This document shows, one piece after another, positions 25,501-36,689 of a stretch of DNA of 64,000 bases. The stretch's first letter is position 1, and each line of letters opens with the position of its first letter. The DNA comes from Agroathelia rolfsii (taxonomy: Eukaryota; Basidiomycota; Agaricomycetes; Amylocorticiales; Amylocorticiaceae), in NCBI GenBank assembly GCA_018343915.1, contig JABRWF010000001.1, positions 4,650,001-4,714,000 of the forward strand, given 5' to 3'. A program made the position numbers and the translations under genes. The notes beneath the pieces were generated by a model. It saw nothing but the letters and a program-made list of their open reading frames with translations. It searched no databases and was not told the origin of the DNA.

Positions 25501-28500
25501 AACAAGTTCTCTCTGTCCTCCAATGGCGCATCAAGCCTCTTCTCCAGCTCTTCATCATCAGCTGCTGGCGCTGCTGCCGCGATGCCATCCACCGGCGCCC
25601 GGGGAACGAGCTGGTTACGCGACGACTTGTGCGAGATGGAGGGGACAACCATGTCATCCAGCGACGGCCTCCGTACGTGGTCGAACAACTCCCTTGAGTC
25701 CAGCCTAGACCGCACCGTGCGACGCGTGCGCTCGTCGGCTGCCGCACCATTGACGAGGGCTTTGAACAGGCCCGCGGGGACGGTATTCTTCGACACTGGC
25801 GGATGAGGATGCTTGAAGTCGAGTGGAATCGGCGCCCGCTTGGCGCGCGTGAGCAATGGCGGCGGAAGCATGTTCTCGTCCGTCTCGGGCGACTCGATGT
25901 ACCCTTCCTCTCCTTCTTGCACCACCACCACCTGTCCTTCTTCATCGTCCTCAATGTCCACGCGCATGGTAAAGCCGGGCTCGACGCTGACAGAGTTCGC
26001 CCCTGAAGACGTTGTGGCGCCCGTCGCCGGCTCAAGCGAGAGTGAGCTGGGGAAGCCAGAGAACGTGAATGGCATGCCCGCCGCCGCGAGGGAAGAAAGC
26101 CCATTCGCACCCTGCCTCATCACGGCGGGCGACGACGACGCCGAGTGACGGTCGCTGACAGGGGAGTGCCTGCCGCTATCGAACGACGCACGGCGCAGAC
26201 GCTGGGGAGACGTCGTCGACACTGGTACGGGGAACCTGAACGAGTGCATCGTGTCGATATCGCCGTCGTGTCCCTCCGCCTCACTCTCCGAGTCCGTGTT
26301 ATGAGCCCTACGCTGTCTCTTCTCCCTGCCCTGCATCCGCGCGGGTGAGGGACCGACAGGGGGTAGAGGCAGAGGCCGACCCAGTTCGGCGGGCGCGCCG
26401 AGAGAGGCATGAACACCATCGGACCCGTTTGTGCCGAACGAGAGCTGTGGCGCGGTAGCGGGCGGACGGAACGTGAACCCACCGCTGGGCTTGAACTCGG
26501 GCGCGGCGACGTTGAGAGGCTTGCCAAATGAGGGTGTACGTGTGTGCGCTGGTTCTTCGTACGATGCTGCTGCTGGTGGTACTGTCGCCGCTGCCAATAC
26601 TGGCGCCGGTGCTAATATCGGTGCTGGTGCTGGTGCTAGTGCCACCGCTGGTGCTGCAGGTACCACCACCGGCTCCACAGACCGTGGGGCACCACCAAAC
26701 ACAAACGGCTTCGCGAATGGATTCAGCGCGTCCTTGCGCGGCGCTGTAGTGGTAAAGCTGGGCGTAGCAATTGGACCGGGTGGTGTCAGGCCCGAGTTCG
26801 AGTTCGCCATCGAGTTCTGCCTCGAATGCGCCAATCCGGGATCGTACGCCGTCATGTGTCCCGAGGGCCCGCGTGAGTGCGTAAACGTGCCGGAGGCAAC
26901 GCGCGAGTGTGGCAAGGGCGGCAGCGGCCTGCCATTGGGCGACGCGGCGTAGTCGTAGTACCTGTTGGTGCTGCCGCTATTGTTATTGTTGCTGTCGACG
27001 ATACCAAGGTATTCGTGATGGTGATGGTGGTGGGAGTCGTTCCTGCCTTCTTCGCTGGGGTTCGACACGATGTCGTCGTCGTCGTTGTCTTCGATACGCG
27101 ACATACCCATCCTATCCGCATGCGCTTGCGCAACGAAGGCAAGCGTCGTGTTCGAATCGCCGAGAGAGGGACGGCCAAAGGCAACAGTGTTATTTTCGAA
27201 CGCGCTCGCGGTTGGCAACTGCGGCCGGCTGAAGACGGCATTCGGGGGAGTGTGGTCCAGTCGACCGAACACGGACGTGTTATCAGGTGGTCTCGGGAAC
27301 TTGGGCAAGCGCCGGGGAACCTCGATTTCAGAACTCTGCCGCGACTGGTGCTGGTGATGCTTGTTGCGCCGGCGAGCGGCACGTTGTTGACGCGCGCGTT
27401 CTTCGTCGGATGGGTTGGACCATTCGCCAATGCTCTGTGGATGAGGTAGATATGGGTATGATGGGTGAGGGGGAAAGAAAAACGGATAGTTAGGTCTTGC
27501 TCCAACAAGAGTGGTAACCATGAAGAAATAGCCAGGAGCAGCCTGGAAGGAGGGGAAAAGACAGAGGGGTCCAAAGATGATAGAGTATGCGCCATTTTCT
27601 AAAAGGCAGACACTCAAGACCAAGACCAACACGCGTGGAACACGTGTTGACTAGGTTCCCCCATTGGCAGTTGGGTCGAGTAAGAGGCGCTCAAAGTACC
27701 AAAAGCGGCACAGTCAGACCTCGTAAACCAAATGCATTGTAATGCAATGCGGGAACGACGACCGAATCTTCCCAAAATGGAAAAAAAGCGTATGAATAAT
27801 GAATGAAGCACAATAGTACATACCTCATCATCCGATCCCGTCCAATCATCCACTGCATCTAGCTCGACATCGATGTCCGTGTCCTCCGCGCCAGCTTGAG
27901 GAACATCATCGACCACCTGGTCTTCGAGATTCTCCTGCTCAGGAAGGGACAACACATTGCCGCTAGCCATGAGTGCTTCTCCGGTAACCCCACCCACGGA
28001 CCTGAGCGACAACGCGGCACTGAGTTTGGAAACGTGCCTCGAATGTGCACGGCTGTTGGTAGCAGTAATAGGATCTAACGAGCCTACTTCGTCTTGCTCC
28101 TGATCGGCAGCACCGGTGTCTTCCGTGCTACGCACACTCCGTGAGTCACCATCGTCATGGTCCACGAATTTATTTTCCTTGTCGTTCTCATACTCGTCCT
28201 CGTTGTCGGCGTCGGCGTGGACGATAACATGTTGCTCTTCCTCCGGTTCCTCTTCTTCGGGTATGTCTAACCCAAATCCGCGCGCAAAGTCTGGACGGCT
28301 GTCCCTGCTCGTAGGGCGTGAAATGTTCGGAGGCGCAAGCGAGCCAAAGTTCAGCGGTACGCGTCCCTGGGGCGCAGCAATACCGTTCGGGGCCTGCGAG
28401 ATGAAGACGTCCGGCGTAGCGCTGTTGCTGTGGTTGTTGAGGTGGTCGCCGGTGTTACCTGTTGAACGAGGTCTCAACATGCCGCCTTCGTCTTCGCCCA

Positions 28501-29898
28501 TAATAGCGTCGGGCCCGAAGGGGTTGAAGGACGTGGATAGGGGTCTGAACGTAGGAGGTTGGGCGAGGGACATGCTGTGGCCATGGCGGGCTTGGAGACG
28601 CGCGAGAGGGTGTGAACCTGACGCGTCGGACGCTTGCTCTGACGATGAGGCTCCTTGAGCTGGAGACGCGGCATGTAGTGGTATAGGCGAAGCAGAAAGA
28701 GAATGGGCGGCCGATGATGTCTGAGATTGAGCTAGTTGAAGCTTGTTAAGTTTAAAGAGAAGCAAAGCTGGGTCTGCCGGGGAGGAAACCTGATTATCAG
28801 GAAAAAAAGAAAAAAAAAAGTTAGAAGAGCTAGAGGGAATCCAAAATGTATAATGCATACAGATGCTGATCGAGCGTGAGGTGCAAATATATGGGGTACA
28901 TCACTGCCCGAGGCTCGACCTATACCTAGCTTCTCTAGCTTCTCCTCTATAGTACGCTGTCTCATCTCGTCCCAGGAGGACTAATCATAACAAAAAACAC
29001 GGTCAAAACCCTGCAGCATACGAATGTCATGAAGTATAGAGCGCACCTTTCCAGGTAAAAACACGTCTAGGGTAGACGGCAACACCAAACGATCATAATC
29101 TGATGGATATGGTTCGCGCGTTGTAAGCTCCAACGGTGGAAGCTGAACGACTTGAGGCAGATCCTCCTCACGAATAGGCTCTCGTGCCCATTCCTCAGGA
29201 CCGTCTTCCGTTCTTTCCTTGGGTATCTTGACGACAACCTTCTTCGTTTTTATGGGCGCCGGTGCTGGTGCTGCCGGCTCGGGGGCTGTTGCTGGTGCTG
29301 GTGCTGGTGCTGTAGGCGGTAATGGACTGGATTTGCGATTTGGCCCACCCAGGACAGCTTTGGGCGGCCCACCAATGCTCACGCTCGGCTGTCTGCGATT
29401 GCGGCCGTGGTGTTGATGATGCGGTGGGCCGCCCCCACCCTGCTGTTGTTGCTGGGCAAAGCCATTTACTCCTGGCCCGAGCAACATGGGCGTCTGGGGG
29501 AATGCCTGACCGAGGGGGGTCATAGGCACGCCGTTAGGCGGCATGATGTTGAAGCCTGCCATACTGGGATGTCCCTTATGGTACGCCTGTGGTCTTCCTG
29601 GAGCCCCTGGCGGACGGGGGAAGAAGTTTGACTGGAGCGGTGTGTGTATGCTCTGGGCATGGATACCATGCCCTGGGCGAAAACCTGCGTTTGGAATCGC
29701 GCTGGGGATGGCAGGGGAAAACATAGACTGAGCAAACTGCTGCTGTACTCCTGCTACAGGTGGGATATTAAGACGGGGGAGATGGGGTGCTGGCTGGCGA
29801 GCCTGGGCGGCAGACGAAAGTCCTGGAGCTACTGCAACCGCTACACCTGGGGGAACCATGGACGGCGGTATAGGCGAGGGCACTGTTGCGGTCGCCAT
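22577..29898 (-). CDS. Very large coiled-coil protein of unknown function
   Basis: I assemble six exons on the minus strand: 29898-29047, 28980-28861, 28789-27824, 27434-23637, 23581-23072 and 23011-22577, in frame throughout, for about 2226 residues. I do not recognise a named family. Residues 1-190 are Pro/Ala/Gln/Gly-rich. A compact part near 240-300 reads PYPSDYDRLVLPSTLDVFLPGK followed by WDEMRQRTIEEKLEKLGIG. Residues 325-1330 are low-complexity Ser/Pro/Asp with Ala-Pro repeats and a short His run. From about 1330 to 2130 there is a nearly continuous coiled coil (Leu, Glu, Lys and Arg heptads), then a tail with a duplicated RPDSRAST and the end DDGWWH. It may be a scaffold or cytoskeletal/trafficking factor; that is inference. 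Weak point: the third intron (27823-27435) is 389 bases, so an exon may be missed or two genes joined. Confidence 0.7.
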
Positions 29899-30117
29899 CA
29901 AGCCCGTCAGAGACGATCAAGAGGCAGAGAGGGGTATATGATTGTGCACGAGAGGTGCAGAGAGTAGAGAGAAGAGAAAGAAGAGACAAGTGTCCAAAGT
30001 CGTCGTTCGACGGCAACAATTGTCTTATGTAAACATACTCATAATTATTCCACTTCCCAAGGACACTACTACTTGACAGTACGGCCATTATCCACACAAG
30101 CAAGAAATAAGATCATT

Positions 30118-31694
30118 TCACACTTCAAATAGATAATTCATTAGCTCTGTAACAACCTGCACATTCACGCTATTCCCAATTAGCCTGTACTTGCTCTTTT
30201 TCGACACCCCCTCTGGCCACACAAATATCCGCTCGTCAAAGCGAAAGAGGCGTAAAAGCTCCGAGGGTGAGAAGTATCGTAGTCGTAAGGGACGCAAGAT
30301 CGCCAGAAGCGCCCGGCGTTGGCCTTCGTCCTCTTCTTCCGCAGGCGAGAGTTGCGATTTTGCATGCAGGAACTTGTCAAATGTTTCAGTCGTCTGCGCG
30401 TGTTGTCAGCTATACACCTGCTACGAGAGGATGTGTTACTCACATCAAGATCCTCGTTCATCTGCAAGACCGACCCGGCTCTCTCAACGAGCTGTGTGTA
30501 TCCTGCAGGGAGCACGCTCCATTTTTTCATCCAAGCTCCAATAACGGCACGAACTCACCCCGAGTGAAACAGCAACTTCTCCGTGATGACGGGAACACGA
30601 TATCAAATAGCCTCCCCCATTTCCAGAGCACTCGATCTGGAATCATAAACTCATCTGCGTTCTCCGAGCCATCCAGATAGGAGTGCAATAGGTTGGCTGT
30701 GGCACCAACCGTCTCATCTTCAGCACTCTTATCGACAAGAGTACGCGTGTCCTTCCATCGTGTGTCGTCGCTTCCTGGAATACATCTCCATACCCCGTCT
30801 TTATCTTCGTCCTCGCCCGATGATGATGGAATACGAAACGGTGCATCACGTCGCGCAAGGAGGTAATACCTCAACCGTGAATTCGGTATCCCGAACTGCA
30901 GCGGTGTCAACAACAGCTCAAGAACATGATACCCTAGCTTTTGCAGCATCCCGATCAGCATTGTGCGCGTTTCAGAAGTCTATATGCGTGTGGGAGAGAG
31001 GACAAAAGAAAAAGGTCTAAATCAGCATGTTCGTTCTCTAGTTGATTAGGCGTGTGGAGAGACAAACACCTCAAATCCAGCAACGTTCTCCACAAGCATA
31101 TATTCCGGTTGTTTACCCATCTCCACAAGCTGAGGCAACACATCCTCGATCAGATGAATGAATGACTGCGCACGAGGGTCGGCAGCGCCTTTTGCTGCTG
31201 GGTTCAGCACCGTGTATGGTTGACATGAGGGGGATAGCAACCAAGCATTGGCATCGAGAGCGGCGAGGTCTGGTGCGGTAAGTGTATTGATATCAACCTG
31301 TAGTCATATAGTGGGATGTATGTGTGGTCAGTATATGCGCGGACGATAGGGGTTTCTTTAGCATTTTTGAGAAAGGGAAGAAACTATTGGATGGAAAACA
31401 CGTACCCGCTTCATTACACCCCGCCCATAGTTCGCCTCATAGACCTTACAAGCAGTCGGGTCCAGATCAAACGCTCGCAGCACTTTTTTATGTGCGACCC
31501 GACTCTGAGATAGCGCGCGATGAAGACCGCCTAGGTAGTAGTAGAAAGGAGGACAGATATTGGTTCAGAAGGGTATTCCATGATAAAAGATGCTGTCTCT
31601 CCCAAGCAGTCATCGTTGCAATACCTATGCCAGAGTAGAATTCCAGGGCTGTCATCGCGCCTGTGTCTCGGGTGATATCATTGATGTGATTCAT
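30118..31694 (-). CDS. DNMT2-type tRNA (cytosine-5) methyltransferase with one-base frameshift
   Basis: Minus-strand exons are 31694-31625, 31530-31406, 31298-31070, 30979-30559, 30502-30444 and 30393-30118 (about 392 residues if the frame break is ignored). DNMT2/TRDMT1 enzymes methylate C38 in the anticodon loop of tRNA-Asp using S-adenosylmethionine. Visible motifs: I, ALEFYSGIGG; IV, LSPSCQPYT (catalytic Cys in Pro-Ser-Cys); VI, LVENVAGFE; the DNMT2-specific FGIPNSRLRYYLLAR; RSCCFTRGY across an intron; and terminal LRYFSPSE and YRLIGNSVNV. The exon 3 reading frame breaks near 31259-31262: upstream codons read VDINTLTAPDLAA, while LDANAWLLSPSCQ lies one base out, as if one C were extra. 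This is a real frameshift (pseudogene) or an assembly error. All other motifs are intact. The start could be 31694 or the in-frame ATG at 31655. Confidence 0.88.
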
Positions 31695-32817
31695 TGCGTC
31701 GAAAAACCAAGAAATCTACGAGTATCGATAACTCGCTTTCAGCAGTAGCTGAAGTCCGATATGACTCAGGAGTGAGGGTCAACGGATATCGGAATCTATC
31801 TATCAAGTTAGCTAGTGACGCAAACAGTCGGAGTCTGCTCGCCATTAGGGGGACTACGTATATAATTCTCATAGTAAGCAAGCAGTACTACATGTAGGTA
31901 CTTGGTTATACTAGTAGCACTCGACGACGACGTGCCCCTATCTCTCGCAGCTCAGTCGGCCTCACGTATCTGATTTGAAGAGGCATCTTCAGGCTTAGTC
32001 GCTCTCGATGTAGGTGTTAGGGATCTGCAAGAGCAGCAGTCTTTTTCTTGTTTTTGTACCCCACCCTATTTCTGTTTTCTTTTCCAATAAACTCTGCTAC
32101 TCGCAATAATTCCATCACTATCATACGCGCAAAAGAAAAGTCTATCGTGAGCTGTCGACTAGGCGTTTGGCACGTAAGAAAGTAAATAAATGCAGAACTG
32201 AACGTGATTGAAGCTTTGAACTTGATCGTTAGTTAACTTCACTACTAGGCTACGTTGTACGCAAGTCCGGAAGCTTATTATCAAGGGAATCTATCTCATT
32301 CGAGAGGGAGCGACTTCTTGGTAAGCTTACGCATTCCAGTTTTTGTAAGTTGTTGTGATGCGGCCTGGCTTTGCTCTCAAAGAGTGCACACGCCAAGATT
32401 ATCGAAGGGATAAAGATTGAAAAAACTAGATAAAGATATCAGTAGTGTAAAAGGGTTGTTCAAGTGTACATCGCGATGAGAGGGTTACAGGTTACTTAAT
32501 AAATCAATGTAAAAAGAAAACAAGCAAACAAACAAACAACAAGAAAATGAGCGGGACATTTCAAAGGTCAAATATAATCAAGCAATCAATCAATCCGAAT
32601 ACTAATGTGAGAGAGAGTCAGGGATGGCGATGGTATAAATCTCCCAGGGTTCGGAATGTCCAAAAAGAAGGAAGAAGGAAAGGGGGAGAGGGGTGCAAGA
32701 GGATAGGTGACGTACGGCCTGTTACGCAAAGTCGATGAGAAATATAAAATCAGAAAGCCAGTTTTAACCAGGGGGAAGAGATGGAGGACAGGTATGAAAA
32801 AAAAAAACTAGTCTCTT
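31695..32817. other. Intergenic, no gene seen
   Basis: About 1.1 kb between two minus-strand genes. Open frames are short and without motifs. It should contain the DNMT2 promoter (near 31700-32000) and the DOT1 3' end. A-rich stretches occur near 32510-32540 and 32798. Confidence 0.4.
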
Positions 32818-35061
32818 CTAGCTTCCCCCTCGTCTGCTCGATCTGCGCGCACTCTCGTACCTCGCTCGAGCACCAGCGTAGCCTTCGCGATCGACGCGAT
32901 GGATATAGTAGGAGCCACCCCCCGAACCCCAGGATACGGAGCCGGAGTGATATGTGTGCTCTGTGACGTCGAAGATGGCGCTGATGTCATCAACCTTTGG
33001 AGAATACCTATGTGAGCACCACGAAGAGGGGAATAAGTGGCAAGAACGTACATTTCGCTCCGTCACCCGGGCATTGATCGATGACACAAACGGCTTGAGT
33101 GACACCACCAGAGCACCTTCCTTCAAGTCAAGGAATTTCGGGCGCAGAGCCTCATTTACTATCCAAAAAACAAAAAACACCTCACCATGAGCATCATCAC
33201 AAAAAAAGATTAATTAAAAAAAAAATACTTACGAGACTCCGCAAACACCTTATTGTTAACCAACACCACATCCGCCTTGCTCATCAGCTCATTAACCCTC
33301 GTGCTCTGCAACATATCCCCCTCCTCCAGCTCCACATTACCCATCGTAAGCCCCCACATACGTGTCCGCTTCCTAAAATGCTCCAGCTGGCCGCGCGCGA
33401 TCTTTGCTGGCGCGGGCAGGATCTCGATCCCATAACTATCGCACCCGCTCTGGAGGCTCACCTGCACACACACGTTGCCGACGCCGCAGCCGAGGTCGAG
33501 GAGGAGCTTGCCCGGGCGCAGGCGCGTGGCGGTAACGATGTCAGAGATGAAGGTCGGCATAAGCTCGCCGTAGACGTGCGAAGAGAAGGCGGCGTATGCG
33601 TGCAGCGAGCCGACGTTGGGCCCGACTGTGCGCTGGTAAGCCTCCTCGACGACGCGCATCACAACAGGGGTGGGGATGAAAGACCAGGTGCGGATGTGGT
33701 TCATGAGGTAGTTGGGTTCCCGGTCTTCGAAGGGGTCTACGGGCAGCTTTGGGTACTTGAGCATGCGCAGGAGGCGGTTCACGGTGTACATCGTTTTGAC
33801 AAAGAGTGGGCCGTCGTGGCGGTTAATCGCCCGTTGGATGCATCGTAGATAATCTGGCTGTGGTTGGGTTGTTGGTTGGGTGATTGGTTGGGCTTTTGGG
33901 CTTGCGTCGGCGGCGGGGCATGGGGAGGAGGGGTCGGAATCCATAAGTGTGGACAGGGTGGATAGTGGAGAATTGAGTGACATAATAGAGCTTGCTGGAG
34001 AAGGTGACGGTGACATCGGAGGTGTCTCCACATCCACCATACTCTCTGTGAGGTTTACGAGGCTGTCCGAAGGCAATCTGCCAAATAATGATTGCTGCTC
34101 CGGAGTAAGGTAGTCTAGAAATTGTAGAAGCATGAGAGAGGGATATTATACGCCACAGAATTTCCGCACTAACGTTCTATTATAGTGTGTAGCGAATTTT
34201 GTAAGCACATGATGGGATTATAATGATCTTTATCCTTCGGCTGCAATAGTATAAACCTAGGAACACCGTTAGTCCCATCCAATCTCGAGGAAATCAACAG
34301 CATATGGTAGTCTGTCCAAAAATGGGACTCTGACTATGCATGAGATTTTAAGTGAAGCTCACCGTTCTGCACCGTGGTCGTTGGGATACTCTAACTCCGT
34401 ATACGGATAGTCGGATTCATGTGGTTCAAATGATTTATCATCTGGGTCGTCCAAGTTTTTAAAATCTGAAGAGCGAAATGAGTGAAAGCATTCAAGCTGA
34501 TATTCGACCTGACTCACAAGCCTTGTAAGACCTCATGAGATTTTTGACCACATCATGCGAGGTGAAAAAATGGTTCCCTACAGACCCATCTTCTTCCGTC
34601 CACAACTGTCTCGGGGAGGCACCATCCAGCTCATCTTCGTCCCTGTCTTCAGCCAAGAAAGCAGACGCAGATCGTGATCTACTCGAGCGGTAAACGAGTT
34701 CCGGGGTGCGTTGTCGACTGGATTGCCGCGAAGACTGTGTTGATCGGCGCTGGGACGTGCTCGAGGAGGCCACGGAAGACGCAATATCGGATAGCTCGCT
34801 ACGAGCGCGTTTTGGCCGCGACTTTATTGTGGTTTCGCCGGCGGATGTACTGGTGCTTTTTCTCTTCTTTGTTGTCGTCGTGGCTGTTGTGGTGGCTCCT
34901 GACCTGGTGGATTTTGCCATGGCAGCGAAAGAAATGTCCTTGTACGCTGTGCGGGCTTTGACCGCGGCTGCAATACTAGTGTATCCTGTAGTACCAGATG
35001 GTGCAAAGAAAGGGGGATTTGCGGAAGATATGCCCACAACAGCAGCAGACGACGATGTCAT
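32818..35061 (-). CDS. DOT1: Histone H3-K79 methyltransferase DOT1
   Basis: Six exons on the minus strand: 35061-34518, 34465-34363, 34256-34174, 34114-33233, 33158-33052 and 32994-32818, all GT-AG, give 631 residues. DOT1 methylates nucleosomal H3 at Lys79 in the nucleus. The first 180 residues are Ser/Thr/Lys/Arg-rich and likely bind nucleosomes. Then come SYKAYFKNLDDPDDKSFEPH-type sequence, KDKDHYNPIM, YLTPEQQ, and the catalytic fold: VYGELMPTF near residue 425, SAM-binding DLGCGVGN near 450, GIEI, WGL, ELEEGDM, VLVNNKVF, then LRPKFLDLKEG, VVSLKPF and a C-terminal HSGSVSWGSGGGSYYIHRVDREGY. The SAM loop has Cys where yeast has Ser. A Ser/Pro/Gln-rich insert of about 70 residues separates YLTPEQQ from the core. 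The start ATG opens the only coherent N-terminal frame. Confidence 0.95.
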
Positions 35062-35480
35062 AGCTCAGACCAAAGGCTTTCGGGGACAACCAGATCACTG
35101 TGGCTGTGTTTCCCCCAATTCGCTGATCACATGATTACGTACGCACGCTCCCTCGCCTTCATCACACCTTTTCGTCCACTTACTCCGAGTCTGTCATGTT
35201 CCTGTGAACTGGCATCCTTCGTTGTCTCTCATGGCTGATTGGCCATGTTTAATTAGGCGCCCATTTTAACACTAAAATCAATCCTGTGCTTCCCAGGACT
35301 AGTCTGTATGATCAGCTTCAACACAGGCCCAGTTGGCTTGAATATAATCTGTCCTAGCCGCTTTGTTTCATTTGCTCAACATGTTACATACACGAAGACA
35401 CAGGACGAACGACGGAAGCTGAAAGGAATCATTTTAACATGTTATAAAAATGATAATGATTACATTAAGCGCCTAACCAG
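35062..35480. other. Intergenic; left edge of the tandem duplication
   Basis: This holds the DOT1 promoter side and the 3' flank of the nitronate monooxygenase. From about 35206 the sequence matches 38294 onward (for example the shared CTCATGGCTGATTGGCC), marking the start of duplication unit A. Confidence 0.6.
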
Positions 35481-36689
35481 CTACTTGTGTATCCACCCTC
35501 CCACCTTCTCAAGCACAGCGATGGCATCAAGCGTTATCTCTCGCACGACGGCGCCGGCATCCTTGATTTCGTGCATATTACCCACGCCCGTCCCACTCCA
35601 CGTAACGATCCTGGACGGGTCTCCGTCCTTTGTGGCCTGATTGTACCTATCTCTTCTCCTTTTCACCGCCTCCTGACTTTGTGCTGTTTCCGAGTTGTTA
35701 GTAAATTCATCTTCATACTCTTTCACTGTCTCGTTGTAGACTCCTCTCCCATCGACACCTGCTGGCCAACCAATCGTCCCACGTGCATCATCGAAGGCAT
35801 AAGTGCGTATGGTCTGGCTACCACCAGCATCCGCGAGCAGCTGCTTCTGAAGTAATGTATACTGCGCCTGGGGAGTAAGCAAGAATCGGGTGCCAAACAC
35901 GCCTCCTACAGCACCCAGCGCCAAGACCGCGGCCAACGTCGATCCATTGGAAAGTCCACCCGCGCCCAAGATTGGAGGAATCAGCCCGTCAGGATTGGTC
36001 GGCTTCAGCTCCTGGATCTTGCTGACCACCGAGGGGAGTATAGCGCTCAGCGGGGGCGACGCGGCCCATCCATGACCACCAGACTCATTGCCCTGCACAA
36101 CTAAAATGTCGGCACCACATTCTTCCACAGCATTCTGAAGCTCGTTCTCTGTGCCGATCATGACGAAGAGCTTCAGTGCTCTCCTCTGTACGTCCGCGGT
36201 ATTGATCGCGGCCTCTCGAGCACGGACGACACGACTCCACGCGCGCATCTCTTCTTCGTCTCCGAAGCTGAGCCATACAGCGCGCGGCTTGGCTTTAAGC
36301 ACTGTGTCAATCAGAGCCACGGCGGGGGAATTGATATCGACGAGGTTTTGTCCATCGGAGGCTGAGGCAGACGGCTTTACGCCGCCATTCAATGTGGTAA
36401 GTCGCCAGACGAGAAACCCTACGCCAAATTCGGCTCGCTGGCCATCTACTAGGGAGTCGCTATCGCGCAAGCCAAGATGAGAGTATGCGAGCGCGAGCTC
36501 TTTCTCAAGCGTGGATGAGGTGTAGTATCCGGCCCCGATGAATCCGAATCCTCCAGCTGCAGAGACTGCTCCAGATAGATCACCCCCTGCTGCGTTGGCT
36601 AACGGACCAAGGACAACGGGGGTCTTGATATGAGGTAGTAGAGCGTTCAGAGGGGTTTTAATGTAAGGCAAGGAATCGTTAGAAGACAT
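35481..36689 (-). CDS. Nitronate monooxygenase (2-nitropropane dioxygenase-like)
   Basis: A single uninterrupted frame on the minus strand, 402 residues, running from ATG at 36689 to TAG at 35483-35481. Family members are FMN-dependent TIM-barrel flavoproteins that oxidise alkyl nitronates (such as propionate-3-nitronate) to carbonyl compounds and nitrite, a detoxification role. Visible features: the N-terminal TPVVLGPLANAAGGDLSGAV followed by AAGGFGFIGAG, the central ADILVVQGNESGGHG with the family His, then LIPPILGAGGLSNGSTLAAV and LALGAVGGVFGTRFLLT, which build the phosphate-binding part of the barrel. There is no signal peptide. It is one of two tandem copies; the other (38.6-39.7 kb) is broken. 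It is intronless, in contrast to most neighbours. Confidence 0.92.
   Translation of the reverse strand: MSSNDSLPYIKTPLNALLPHIKTPVVLGPLANAAGGDLSGAVSAAGGFGFIGAGYYTSSTLEKELALAYSHLGLRDSDSLVDGQRAEFGVGFLVWRLTTLNGGVKPSASASDGQNLVDINSPAVALIDTVLKAKPRAVWLSFGDEEEMRAWSRVVRAREAAINTADVQRRALKLFVMIGTENELQNAVEECGADILVVQGNESGGHGWAASPPLSAILPSVVSKIQELKPTNPDGLIPPILGAGGLSNGSTLAAVLALGAVGGVFGTRFLLTPQAQYTLLQKQLLADAGGSQTIRTYAFDDARGTIGWPAGVDGRGVYNETVKEYEDEFTNNSETAQSQEAVKRRRDRYNQATKDGDPSRIVTWSGTGVGNMHEIKDAGAVVREITLDAIAVLEKVGGWIHK

Noticed and set aside
26877..27449. 190-codon and other plus-strand frames across the coiled-coil gene
   Set aside because: Val/Arg-rich shadows of a GC-rich coding strand; no motif and no splice context.
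31940..31970. tRNA-like phrase (CAGCTCAGTCGG)
   Set aside because: No acceptor stem, anticodon arm or T-arm GTTC element can be placed around it.
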